DNA of 64,000 nt from Piper betle. Its lineage: Eukaryota > Streptophyta > Magnoliopsida > Piperales > Piperaceae. Position 1 is the stretch's first letter; the number at the start of each line of letters is the position of its first letter. The stretch covers positions 18,921 through 82,920 of the forward strand of contig JAURVB010014559.1 in assembly GCA_033002965.1 (NCBI GenBank), written 5' to 3'. Under the pieces are notes generated by a model, which was not told where the DNA came from, did not search any database, and saw nothing but the letters and a program-made list of their open reading frames with translations. Shown piece after piece: positions 12,421-23,502 of the stretch. A program made the position numbers and the translations under genes.

Positions 12421-12428
12421 CTTATGAA

Positions 12429-12553
12429 GGTCCTATTTCTTGATTTACCTAGCACCACTTATTGTAGTGGATGAGATAAAATCCTAGACCAATTGACAAG
12501 GGAAAGAATTTAATGGCTGCAAATTTACCAAGAAGATTGACAGCCTATTTAAG
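12429..12553 (+). promoter_or_regulatory. P3 promoter module
   Basis: GGTCCTATTTCTTGAT (12429-12444) is a diverged copy of the upstream box, and CTATTTAAG (12545-12553, within ACAGCCTATTTAAG) is the TATA-like element about 370 bp before the ATG. The intervening text matches the proximal P2 module. The leader block GGTTAGGTAATCTATTTGGA is near 12846-12865. Confidence 0.5.
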
Positions 12554-14151
12554 CATCAAGGTTTCTCCCGTTGAAAACCAATTCAAGGGCTTGAAGATAG
12601 AAACATTTTCAACACTCTCCACATTTACCATCTATCTTGTCTGTTCATTCACCTAAGCAAAATGCATATGAGGAACATGTTTAATTATTAGAGTCACTTT
12701 TTTAGTTTTTTCAACACAGATTTTATTTCCGCAATTTTAATGTAAATGCAATAAAATTGATGATACGCAGTTATATAATTATACGCCTTTGGTTTCTGCT
12801 TCTGCATTAATTAACTTCTTTTTCATTTATGTTCTGAATGGCATTGGTTAGGTAATCTATTTGGAGTAAACCCAAAAATCCCATACCTACATATATAATA
12901 CACACTTCTCTCGATGGCTTCAACTCGGCAATTGGTGGTTTCGTTAATGGTGGTGTCCATCTTGATTGCTTGGGCCCCTTCAGGCCAGGCAAGGAATGTT
13001 GAAGATATTCAAAGCATGTCCATAAGACATAGCTACAAGCAGTGCATGGCCAAGCACGGCCAAGTACGGCCGAGATTATACGAACAGTGTAGCAGAAGAG
13101 GAGCGCTTTCAAATCTTCAAAACTAATGCTGTGCTCGTGGATAAGTCCAACAATGAGAACCTGCCCTATAAGGTTGCTTTCAACCAGTGGGCAGACCTGA
13201 CTAACGAGTACAAGAACACTAGCTGGGGATACACACCTTTAGACGATAGCAAGAGAGCAGCTGGGTTGCCATTGATCAACGCCAAGCAGTCGCATATTGG
13301 TGTGCAGGCGGTAACCGATTGATTGGATTGGAGGGAGATGGGAACCGTCACTCCTGTCCAGGTTCATGGAAGTTGTGATAAGTAGTAGCTACAATATTTG
13401 AGATCAACCATATATGAATGTAGACGTTATAGTTTTAGAACTTAAACTTAATCTGCTTGAACGACTCAAATTGACAATAGTGTAATTGAAAAAAAAGTTC
13501 ATATTAAATAAAAATACAATGAAATGAAATAATATGAAAATTTTATAAAATTTTCAAACATATTTAGACAGTAGAAAAATAAGATGGAAATGAAATTTCC
13601 CTGCCCATTTGCATGTTCACATACACATGCCTCCCAAAATTTCTATCAATTTCTTTTATTTTTCGTCGAAAAATATTAATTTGTAAAATTTTTATATAGA
13701 TTTACTTTGACTGAAATTAAAATTTCGTTTAATTAAATTTCAAGACATTAAAATACAAGAAAAATTGCAACCTTTAAATTTTACATTTCTTTCATGCATG
13801 CAATTTCAAGACAACCAAAAACACCCTTAGCGAATTTTAGATTTGCCTAAGTTATAAATTTTCTCATTAGAGGTTTGATGAGACAAAAGCATGTTCATTT
13901 CCTATCAGCTTTTACTGGTTGTGTGGAAGATTTAATTTAAATCATTCAAGTCGGCCTGGAATTGACGGCACCCAATAGGCAACAGATCTTGTGCCAAATT
14001 TCGATACCATGAATAGAAGCTAGCTCTGCCTTCTTGAACCCTAATCGCGTCAGTGTTAATGTGTGATGTTATTGTTGTTTTGGGTAGGAAGCTGTTGGGC
14101 ATTTTCAGCACTTCGGCGATTGAAGGCATTTCCAAGATTAAGATGGCCAAA

Positions 14152-14650
14152 TGTTAGAAATAAACTGTATAAACTTAGATCGACTTCATATCAAATCTTC
14201 AAGAGAAATTAAACTAGATAAATAAAATAAAATTGTTGAAACGTACCTGAAGCCATAAAGAAACTAAAGTCTGAATCCAGGAAGAGTTTTCAGGTTTAGA
14301 GTTTTCAAAACCTGAATTCTTAGTTATGGATCTTCCAAATCAAAGACTAGTTTTCTAAACCAAAATTTTGGACAATAAGATACCACAACGAAAACCAGAT
14401 ATGAAGTCAGGGACCATAACCTCCTTATTTATAGCTTTAGTTCTATAAATTAAATTCCACCCATTACGAAAGTGAAATTATGAAAATGTATCTACACATT
14501 GAATTCCACACTTTTCTCATTGAATTCCACATTTTAATTTATGGCTCATAACCCTTAACTTTAGTAGATCAATTTAATTTAGCCAACCTTATATAATAAC
14601 ATATGATATAATTCCTGATTCATATATATATTTATGTTCAATTTCCAACA
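14152..14650 (-). repeat. Copia-1 3' LTR (left side on + strand)
   Basis: It starts TGTTAGAAATAAAC right after the CCAAA duplication and ends at CAATTTCCAACA. Compared with the other LTR it carries about 15 extra bases (CAGGTTTAGAGTTTT) near 14300. Confidence 0.93.
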
Positions 14651-14670
14651 ATTTCCCACTTGGACTTAAT
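14651..14670 (-). other. Copia-1 polypurine tract region
   Basis: On the minus strand the bases directly before the 3' LTR read AAGTCCAAGTGGGAAAT, a purine-rich plus-strand primer site. The same sequence lies before the 3' LTR of Copia-2 (56575-56590). Confidence 0.7.
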
Positions 14671-14987
14671 ATATACACAAAATAATTGTATAACTTTATG
14701 ACCTCCAAACATATGTCATTATACCAAAATAACAATCTTGTCCATTAATCAATGTCAATATAGGATCAAGGCGATTTTCGTCACATTGAGCGTAACTAAA
14801 CCTTCCATGGTCACATACACCAATATAATCAAATGACATAGACCAAGTATGGATGTGTAACATGAAAATTACATGTAATTTGATCTGAACATGCTTATTT
14901 TCAACTGGTCCAACCTTATGAGATCACCAAAATACCAAAACAGAGTGAACCTTAAACCAAAATACTGCAGTTCAATACAAACTTCCA

Positions 14988-17900
14988 CTAAAGTAACATA
15001 TCATCAAATGATATAATACCCATATGAGCAACATGCTCGTGAAAGACCTTGGGTAGTAAACTTTTAGTAAGCGGATCCGCAACCATGGAGTTTCTTCCAA
15101 TATGTTCTATTGATACTTTACCATTCTGAACTCTTTCTTTCACAACAAGAAACTTGATCTCTATATGTTTTGATTTAGATGAGCTCCTGTTGTTATTTGA
15201 ATATGATACTGCAGACTGATTGTCACAAAATATCTTAAGTGGTCTTTCAATATTATCAACAATACGCAGCCCTGTGACAAAATTCCGCAACCATATTCCA
15301 TGATTGGATGCCTCACAACAAGCTATGAATTCAGCTGCCATAGTGGAAGAAGCTATGAGTGTTTACTTAGCACTTTTCCAAGAAATAGCTCCACCAGCTA
15401 GTAGATAGACATACCCAGAAGTGGATCGACGACTATCTTGACATCTAGTAAAATCGGAATCTGAATATCCTGTGATCTCAAGTTGATCTGATTTCCGATA
15501 TGTGAGCATGTAATATTTTGTTTTCTGAAGATACCTCATGACCCTTTTGGCTGCTATCGAGTAATCCAACCCTAGATTACTTAGATATTTGCCCAACATT
15601 CTAATAATATACGCAATATCTGGACGCGTACATACTTGAGCATACATAAGACTTCCCACTACGAAGCATAGGGAATCTTTTGCATTTTCTTTTTTCTATA
15701 TCATTTTTGGGGCATTGATTGAGACTGAATTTGTCTCCTTTAGAAACAGGGGTATCTCCTGGTTTACAATTTTGCATGCCAAATCTTTTAAGCATATTTT
15801 CTATATATGTCTTTTGTGATAATCCAAGTATACATCGATTGTGATTTCGATGTATTTGAATTCCTAATACAAAAGATGCATTTCCAAGATCTTTCATTTC
15901 AAATTTCTTTGATAAAAAGCTCTTGGTTTCATGCAAAAATCTATATTATTACTGGCAAGTAATATATCATCAACATATAAAACCAGGAAAATGTACTTAC
16001 TCCCACTAAACTTATAGTATATACAATCATCAATCACATTCATCTCAAAACCAAATGAGAGAATCACTTGATGAAATTTGTGATACCATTGACGAGAAGC
16101 CTGCTTAAGTCCATAGATGGATTTCTTTAATTTGCAAACCATCTTCTTTGAATCTCCTAATACAAAGTTTTCCGGTTGCACCGTATAAATTGTTTCATAA
16201 ATGTCACCATTTAGAAACGCAGTCTTTACGTCCATCTGATGTAACTCAAGATCAAAATGTGCCACTAATGCCATAATTCTTCTGAATGAGTCTTTCGATG
16301 AAATTGGAGAAAAAGTCTAATTATAATCAATACCTTCCTTTTGAGTAAAGCCCTTTGCAACAAAACGAGCCTTATATCTTTCTATATTACCCTTTGAATC
16401 CCTCTTAGTTTTAAATATCCATTTGCAACCAATAGGTTTCGCACCTTCAGGCAATAAGACAAGATCCCAAACGTCATTAGTTTTCATGGACTTCATCTCT
16501 TCATTCATGGCATCAATCCACTTTTGAGAATTAGAACTCTTCATGACCTGATGAAAACTGATTGGATCATCATCAACCATTTCATTGTTATCCTCATGTT
16601 CTTGGAGAAAGATAATATAATCATCTGAAATTGTTTTTCTCCTTTCTCTTGTGGATCTCCTCAATGGCATTTGGTCTTGAGGTTGTTGAGTTTGTCCTTC
16701 AGGTATAACTTGATTGGGGAGATTCTCGACAAAGTCTTGTAATTCTGGTATTGTTTCTTGAATTGCATCAGAAATATGATCCTGATTCTGATTATTGTCA
16801 GAAACAATTATGGGAAGAGAATCAAATTCTTCTTCAAAGACAAAGTCTCTAACCTCATTTCCCCCCCAAACCCAACATCCTCAAAAAACTGGGCATTTCT
16901 TATTTCAAAGAATGACCTTATTGTGGGATCATAAAATTTATACCCTCTAGACCGTTCAGAGTACCCAACAAAATAACCGCTTACAGTTCTTGAGTCCAGT
17001 TTCCTTTCATTTGTCCTATAAGGCCTTGCTTCAGCTGGACAACCCCAAATGCGTAAATGCATAATACTGGGCTTTTTTCTGGTCCATAATTCATAAGGGG
17101 TCTTAACTGTTGCTTTTGTTGGTACTCTATTAAGAAGATATACTGCCGTCTTTAGTGCTTCACCCCAGAGTGAATCAGGTAAAGTAGTATGAGCAATCAT
17201 ACTTCTTACCATGTCTTTTAATGTTCGGTTTCGTCTCTCAGCAACACCATTCACACTAGGAGTACCTGGCATTGTGTATTGCGGAACGATTCCACACTCT
17301 TCTAGAACTTTGGCAAATGGTCCTGGACGCTGTACACCTGATCCATCATATCTGTCATAGTATTCACCACCACGATCAGATCTGATAGCCTTAATAGTTT
17401 TGTTAAGTTGGTTCTCAACTTCATCTTTATATGCCTTAAATACGTCCAATGCTTGAGACTTCTCGTGAATGAGATAAAGCTAACCATAACGAGAATAATC
17501 GTCTATGAATATAATAAAATATTATTGACCATTCCAAGAAGCCGTAGGGAAGGGCCCACAAATGTCCGTATGTATTAGTTCTAAGACGTTTGAAGATCTA
17601 TTGGCACCTAGTCTCCTTATATTTGTTTGTTTTCCCTTAATGCACCCAATACAGATTTGAAAATCTGTAAAATTGAGAGAATCAAGAATTCCATCTGACA
17701 TAAGCCGTATAATTCTTTGTTTAGAAATGTATCCTAAACGCTTATGCCACAATAAAGCAGAATTCTCGTTGGTTAATCTTCTTTTCGTACCAAATAATTC
17801 CACATGCAAGGTTTCATTAAAAGATGCAATAGTATCAAGTAAATATAGATTATCATAAAAGGACAAGGAACCTGTACCCACAATATTTGAATTTAGAAAA

Positions 17901-18418
17901 AGACTAAACTTATTATTTCTAAATGAACAAGAGTAACCAGATTTGTCCAATAGAGAAATAGAAACCAAATTTCGTCTAAAAGACGGTACTATATATGTCT
18001 CTTTCAAATCCAAATAAAATCCAGTCTCCAATAATAATCTAAAAATCCCTATTGCTTCAACTATAACTGATTTGCCATCACCCATATATATGAATCTTTC
18101 AGCATTATTTGGCTTTCTGTAACTCAAGCAACCCTGTTTTGACACACTTATGTGAGTATTAGCACCTGAATCTAGCCACCAAGTGTGTATTGGTACTGAC
18201 ACTAGATTAACCTCAGAACAAACAAAATTAAGAAATGAACCTTTCCTTGCACGCCAGGCGTGATACTTACTGCATTCTTTCTTCATATGTCCAGGTTTAC
18301 CACAAAAGAAACAGCAAGAAACCTGATTTTCTTTCTTTTTCTGTTGTATGTGAGACCCATTATCAGCATCCTTATCCCTCTTTCTTTTCTTATTTTTATC
18401 CTTATAGGTACTAGCCAA
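14988..18418 (-). pseudogene. Copia-1 pol (protease, integrase, RT, RNase H), broken
   Basis: Read on the minus strand from 18418. A CCHC zinc knuckle (CCFFCGKPGHMKKEC) is followed by protease DSGA. Integrase shows the zinc-binding region and the three acidic sites in [16 protein letters not shown] and [10 protein letters not shown]. Reverse transcriptase spans 16670-15601 and has YVDDILLAS at about 15950-15976. RNase H ends near 14988 (CDNQSAVSYS, KHIEIKF). Stops and frameshifts near 17522, 17449, 16808, 16317, 15900, 15660 and 15360 split it into at least seven frames. The zinc knuckle properly belongs to the C-terminus of Gag. Confidence 0.9.
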
Positions 18419-18429
18419 GTGAGTACTCT

Positions 18430-18993
18430 CAACTTGTTCTTACTTCAATCTTTCTTCTTCTTGCACACAATACGAAATGACCTCATTAAGAGTCCATTTA
18501 TCCCTTTGACAATTGTGACTAACCTTAAATTGACTGAATTGTGCAGGAAGAGAAATTAAAACTAAATGCACGAGCAAATCTTCAGATAGCTCTAACTTTA
18601 GTGCTTTTAGTTTTGAAGCAATGCTAGACATCTCTAAGATGTACTCCCTTATGCTTGTTTTGCCTTTATACTTCATTGAAATCAAGTTCGTCAAAAGGGT
18701 ACTTGTTTCAACTTTATCATTTTTGACAAAACGCTTTTCAATTTCTTTAAGAAACTCACTGGCTGTAGTAACCTTTTCAGACACATCACCCCTGAAGGTC
18801 TCTGGAATTCCCCGCTTCATGATCATAAGACTCATGTGATTTGAACGGTCCCACTTCTCAATGTCCCGTCCTCATTGAAACTTATATCAGTAAGAGAAGC
18901 AGGCTGCTCAGTCCTTAATGCAAGGTCAAGATCCATGCAGCCGAGAATAATCATTATACTTTCTTTCCAATCCTTAAAGTTATCTTTAAGCAT
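18430..18993 (-). pseudogene. Copia-1 gag, frameshifted
   Basis: The likely start is the Met codon at 18993 (MLKDNFKDWKES), followed by a UBN2-type Gag text (GCMDLDLALRTEQ; later SMKYKGKTSIREYILEM). A frameshift near 18860 separates the N-terminal 45 residues from the rest, and a stop lies just before 18418 where the zinc-knuckle frame begins. Confidence 0.75.
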
Positions 18994-19194
18994 TGGCACT
19001 GAATTTATGTTGGTAGAAATTATAGAAGCAGATTAATTAACTGAAAAAATAACATGCCCTAATAAGCATGCCCCTAATAAGATTAATAATTTAAACAATA
19101 TTTAATGCCATTAACAGATACCTAGCACAACATCAATATTTAGTCTTTGGATAGAAATATCAATTTGTAAATGGTACTCTCAGTACAATAATTA

Positions 19195-19580
19195 AATATA
19201 GATAATAAATCTTGTTAAATAATAAACCTTCCTTTGGGCCGATTTATTATTCACATGGAAACCTGATAATTATCTCATATTTATTATTTTAATGTCATAA
19301 TCAAATATGGATAATAAATCCTGTTAGATAAAAAACTTGGGCCGATTTATTATCCACATGGAAACTTGATAATTATCCTATATTTATTACAATAATGAGT
19401 CTTAGTGTAGTAAAATATGAACAATAAATCTTGTCAGATAAAAAACCTTCCTTTGGGCCGATTTATTATCCACATGGACACTTGATAATTGTCTCATATC
19501 TATTACCACATATGAATATATAATTCTGTCAAACATTAACCTTCCTTTGGGCCGATTAATATCCACATGAATTAAATATT
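19195..19580 (-). repeat. Four subrepeats in the Copia-1 leader
   Basis: On the + strand the phrase TTGGGCCGATTTATTAT and the following CCACATGGA recur near 19234, 19337, 19453 and 19547, about 95-115 bp apart. Between them TAATAAATCTTGT and TGATAATT motifs also recur. The array lies in the untranslated leader between primer-binding site and gag. Confidence 0.8.
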
Positions 19581-19865
19581 CATAACCGTCTTAATATTTA
19601 AAAAAATAAATTAATTCCCACAATAGAGGCTGCTTTGGCAGCATATTGCGGTCCTTAATAAATTTTAAAATATTAATCATGACTTAACTAAAAAGTTATA
19701 AAAAATATCTTTATGTGAGAGTTTCTAAAATTATAACCTTTTGTAACTTTATTTTCCTCATGTTATGTTACCAAAAGAGGACCTTAATTTTGGGATTAAA
19801 TCCCACAATAATTCATAAAATAAAACCTAATTCTCAATAATTTGATATGAAGGTGATATGAAGGT

Positions 19866-19880
19866 GGCTCTGATGCCGCT
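19866..19880 (-). other. Copia-1 primer-binding site (initiator tRNA-Met type)
   Basis: On the minus strand the bases directly after the 5' LTR read AGCGGCATCAGAGCC. This resembles the plant tRNA-iMet complement TGGTATCAGAGCC, with changes at the first positions. Confidence 0.7.
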
Positions 19881-20362
19881 TGTTAGAAATAAACTGTATA
19901 AACTTGGATCGACTTCATATCAAATCATCAAGAGAAATTAAACTAGATAAATAAAATAAAATAGCGGAAGCATACTTGAAGCCATAAAGAAACTAAAGTC
20001 TGAATCCAAGAAGAGTTTTCAAAACCTGAATTCTCAGTTATGGATCTTCCAAATCCAATACTAGTTTTCTAAACCAAAGTTCTGGACAATGGGATACCAG
20101 AATGAAAATCAGATATGAATTCAGAGACCATAACCTCCTTATTTATACTCTTAGTTCTATGAATTCAATTCTACCTATTACGAAAGAGAAATTATGAAAA
20201 GGTATCTACATTGAATTCCACACTTTTCTCATTGAATTCGATATTTTAATTTATGGCTCATAACCCTTAACTTTAGTAAATCAATTTAATTTAGCCAACC
20301 TTATATAATAACATATGATATAATTCCTGATTCATGTATATATTTATGTCCAATTTCCAACA
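19881..20362 (-). repeat. Copia-1 5' LTR (right side on + strand)
   Basis: It begins TGTTAGAAATAAAC after the primer-binding site and ends CAATTTCCAACA directly before the right CCAAA duplication. Confidence 0.93.
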
Positions 20363-20789
20363 CCAAATTGATGGAAGCACAGGTGAAAGCCAATATCCGT
20401 ACAAGGGTTGGGAGAATGGTGGCTGTAACAAAAAGGAAGCTTCCCAAGGACAGGTCAAGATCTCTGGGTATACATTACTGCCACCTAACAACAAGTATGA
20501 GCTATTGAAAGCAGCGGCATACCAACCGGCCGCTGTCACAATCGATACTACCTGCAACGCCTTCCTATTTTACTCCATTGGTATCCTCTCCCAAGACTGT
20601 GCCACCAAACTTAACCATGCAGTAAATGTTGTAGGCTATGGTACTACAAAAGGGATGAAATATTGGATGGTAAAGAACTCATGGGGTGCGAATTGGGGAG
20701 AAAGTGGATATTTAAGGATTAGGAGGGAGCGCGGCATTCCTGCCGGAATCTGTGGTATTGCTACGGATGCTAACTACCCGTCGGTTTAG

Positions 20790-21090
20790 GGAGTTATATC
20801 ACGTCTATTGAGAAGGTTTTCCAATCATCTAAAATGATTTTGTATATATTAATGTACAGTAATATGATGTGTTGATAGATAAAAATATCGTTTATGTGTT
20901 TAAAGTTGTACAATTAGATGAATTAAAAGGAGAGAACACTTGCTATGTTTGTACATCTTCGTATGATCAATTTGTAAGTATTCACGGCATTCGTCAATAT
21001 TGCTGTTCTACTCTTTCTGTATAGCTGGCTGTTTGTAATTTGTATCTGAATTTTTATGTTGATAAAATTGTGTCTATATATATAATATAG
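20790..21090. other. P3 3' flank
   Basis: The first 130 bp match the P1 3' flank (GAGAAGGTTTTC, TTTTGTATATATTA, AAAATATCGTTTATG), so they are probably the old 3' UTR. No further gene is seen. Confidence 0.6.
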
Positions 21091-22000
21091 GGGTGAGTGG
21101 GTCTTAATTTGGTCCGTCCAATTGCAAGGTTGGTCCAGATCTATTTTTTATTTTTAAAAAAATTATCCAGATCTGGCCGCTGCCGTACCGTAGACGCCCC
21201 CCTCCCCACTCCCCCACCGTCCCGCCGCAGCCACCACCCCTCCCCGTTCCACCTTGACCCTGTTGCCCGCGACTCCCTCCTCTACCCCGCTCCTCACCTC
21301 CCCTGCCAAGGAAGTCCCCCTTCCCCACTCCCCTCGACCCGCCGCTCGCGATTCCCTTCTCCCCCCTCCCCCACCACAAAAATCCCCCTCCCTGCTCCCC
21401 CTCGACCCCGCCACCCACTCCAAACACCCGCTCCCGCCTCCTCCTCCCACCCCCCTGCCGTCCGATTACAAGGGCAGCTTATCCCTCACTTGGCTCACTC
21501 TACACGGCCTTATGGGTACTGCCGCCAGATTTGGCAACCGCCAGCCAGGTCCGGCCTCCACGAGCAAGACCTGGCCTTCCCTCGACTAGATCTGGATGAG
21601 GGATGGCAAGGTCTGGCTGATGCCGCACCTCCCAATGCCAATGCCCTCACCCACTGCCCTCAACCCCGATTTGCCGCCCCCAAATGCGCCAAGACCCCCA
21701 TGCTGATCCTGACGCAGCCTAGCCACCCGTATCATGCACCCCCACACCATGCACCATTGTCTCTCGAGCGGCTCACTGCAGTCAGGCTCATCGCGCAACC
21801 GATCTGATGCCGTTCACGCAGCCCACTGCGGTGCCATGCCCTTGCGGCCCTTAACACAGCCGAGCACTGTTGGCTGTTGAGCGGCCCATCGCGACCAGGT
21901 TCATCGTGCTTCCGACGTTGGCAGCGGCCAAGCCAGGCCGACTGTGGCCCGAACCTGGCCACCGGCAAAAGAGGGGGTAGAGGATTTTTTTTATCAAATA
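21091..22000. repeat. C-rich tract, possible lone end of a hairpin/C-rich element
   Basis: After a short TA-rich run (about 21077-21090) comes a segment with repeated GGTCC and CCAGATCTGG motifs, then about 780 bp of strongly C-rich + strand. The arrangement resembles the left ends at 22646 and 60731, but no G-rich inverted partner was found. Long proline-rich frames on + and glycine-rich frames on - are composition artefacts. Confidence 0.45.
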
Positions 22001-22597
22001 TGGGTCATCCTTATAATGGGATGACTCAGATTAAAGCTTAGGGCAGGAACTTGGACTAAGGAAAAACTTTACCCATATAGAGAAGGGCTATAAAGAAGGG
22101 CGTGGGTTAGGTGCTTCAATTAGTTTGCACAAATAAAGATACTTGTGAATGATCAAATGAAGGTAATGGATTTTTTTCCGTTTTGAAGAAAGCAACTAAA
22201 ACGTAATGTATATAGTTTATGTTAAATTATAGGAGATCAGAGTACCTTGCAGTGGATGATCCCGGAAATCAATTATGATTGCTTCATGTCAAGCTTTTCC
22301 CCGACGGCTACCAGAGACATGCTGTGTATTGTCCATCCTTTGACTTTCAACATCATTAAATGAAAACAGTTCATAATGAGGAGAGAAGTAATTTCTAACC
22401 TCTCAACAAGGCCAACCCATCAATAATCCAGCTGTAAAACCCCATGGTTTAATTAAATTTTTAAAAAATTCCTTATTTGGCCAATCCATGAGTTGAGCAA
22501 GTTCCCTATTGGACCAACCCATGGGCCAACCCATGAGTTGGCCAAGAGGATTAGCTTGGGTTTGGGGTGACGTTTGAAAAAAAAAACTTAGGAAAAT

Positions 22598-22602
<5 letters not shown>
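22001..22602. other. Intergenic DNA, no gene seen
   Basis: No coding signal. A short cluster of GGCCAACCCATGAG / TGGCCAATCCATGAG repeats on alternating phases occurs at 22410-22545. Confidence 0.5.

Positions 22603-22645
<43 letters not shown>
22603..22645. repeat. (TA)n(CA)n microsatellite at the left end of element A
   Basis: Simple TA then CA dinucleotides run straight into the left inverted repeat of element A. Confidence 0.95.
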
Positions 22646-22739
22646 GAGAATAGTTTTTCTGCAACATGGTGTAAAATGGGAGTCTACACCCTATTTGATC
22701 TGAGCCATCCATTTATATAAATGGCCCAGATCAAATCAA

Positions 22740-23245
22740 AAAAAACCTAAACCTCACCCCTCCTCCCTCCCTCCCACCCCCGTCACCGCCTGCCCCCTCC
22801 CGCCCCGCCTACCGCCCCGCTCCCTCCCTGCCAGCCCCCTCCCCGCCCTTCCCCTCCCACCACCCTATTATCTCCGTCGCCGCCTCCCCCTCCCGCCCCC
22901 TACTGCCCCTGCCCTGCCACCCCCTTCCCTGCCCTTCCCCTCCCACCTCCCTCCCATCTCCGTCGCCGCCTCCCCCTCCCGCCCCCCTACTGCCCTTGCC
23001 CTACCACCCCCACCCTGCTCCCTGCCGCCCCCCTTCCACCTCCCTCCCATCCCCGTCGCTGCCTCACCCCTCCTGCCCACCCTCCCGCCCCCCCTACAGC
23101 CCCCCTGCCGTCCCCTATCTGCCGCCCCTCACCCAGCCACCCCCCTCCCTGCCCTCCCCCTCCCACCCCGTCGGCGCCTCCCCCCCTCCCGCCCCCTACT
23201 GCCCCCTCCCTGCCGTTCCCTCCTTGCCAACCCCTCAACCGCTGC
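22740..23245 (+). repeat. C-rich minisatellite at the left arm of element A
   Basis: Units of roughly 100 bp containing CTCCGTCGCCGCCTCC, CCTCCCGCCCC and CTGCCCTTCCCCTCCCACC repeat in tandem with variation. The complementary strand is rich in G runs and could form quadruplexes. Frames here are low-complexity. Confidence 0.8.
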
Positions 23246-23366
23246 CGCTTTTTTTAATGCTCATAAATTTTGGTCAAATACCCAGATAAAATTTGAAGGA
23301 TCAAAGATAAGATGAATTTTTTAAAAAATTGAAACCCTATGACTTCATATTTATCAAAGATAATAC

Positions 23367-23470
23367 GATTTTTTAGATGAAGATTGTGACTATTATAACA
23401 TCCAATATGATTTTTTAGATGAAGATTGTGACTATTATAACATCCAAATTTAGATGAAGATTGTGGGTAT
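23367..23470 (+). repeat. 42-bp tandem repeat upstream of the transposase frame
   Basis: Two full units beginning GATTTTTTAGATGAAGATTG start at 23367 and 23409, followed by a partial third. Confidence 0.9.
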
Positions 23471-23502
23471 TAACTTTCTTTCTAGTTGCTGAATAGGGTA
23501 CC

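Larger units (their letters stand above)
14152..20362 (-). mobile_element. Copia-1: LTR retrotransposon inserted in P3
   Basis: A 6.2 kb element in minus orientation, bounded by LTRs of 499 and 482 bp that begin TGTTAG and end CCAACA, with CCAAA target duplications on both sides. From its own 5' end (right): LTR, primer-binding site, leader with four subrepeats, gag, protease, integrase, reverse transcriptase, RNase H, polypurine tract, LTR. Integrase before reverse transcriptase identifies Ty1/Copia. Gag and pol are broken by stops and frameshifts, so it cannot encode its own proteins. By eye I count about 35 mismatches and two small gaps between the LTRs over roughly 480 aligned bases, so the insertion is old but not ancient. 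Confidence 0.95.
12914..20789 (+). pseudogene. P3: cysteine protease pseudogene split by a Copia insertion
   Basis: Exon 1 starts at 12914 (MASTRQLVVS) and would end at 13377. Its lesions are: a 10-bp near-tandem duplication at about 13061-13070 that shifts the frame in the propeptide; an in-frame TGA at 13320-13322 just before the mature LDWRE; the oxyanion Gln changed to His (V-H-G-S-C); and a destroyed splice donor (AT instead of GT at 13378). Exon 2 starts at 14088 (GSCWAF) with a further 1-nt loss near 14115. Copia-1 (14152-20362) then interrupts it with the 5-bp duplication CCAAA (14147-14151 and 20363-20367). The gene resumes at 20363 and ends at 20789, keeping the catalytic His (LNHAV) and Asn (KNSWGANWGE). 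Joining the two sides shows that about 120 bp coding for the [10 protein letters not shown] region are missing a few bases beyond the insertion site. Confidence 0.92.

Noticed and set aside
21097..21807. 236-residue proline-rich open frame (and overlapping glycine-rich minus-strand frames)
   Set aside because: It lies in a C-rich, transposon-like tract; three frames are open at once, there is no domain, and composition alone explains it.
22410..22545. CRISPR-like or regulatory array of GGCCAACCCATGAG motifs
   Set aside because: Spacing and orientation are irregular, and this is eukaryotic nuclear DNA.
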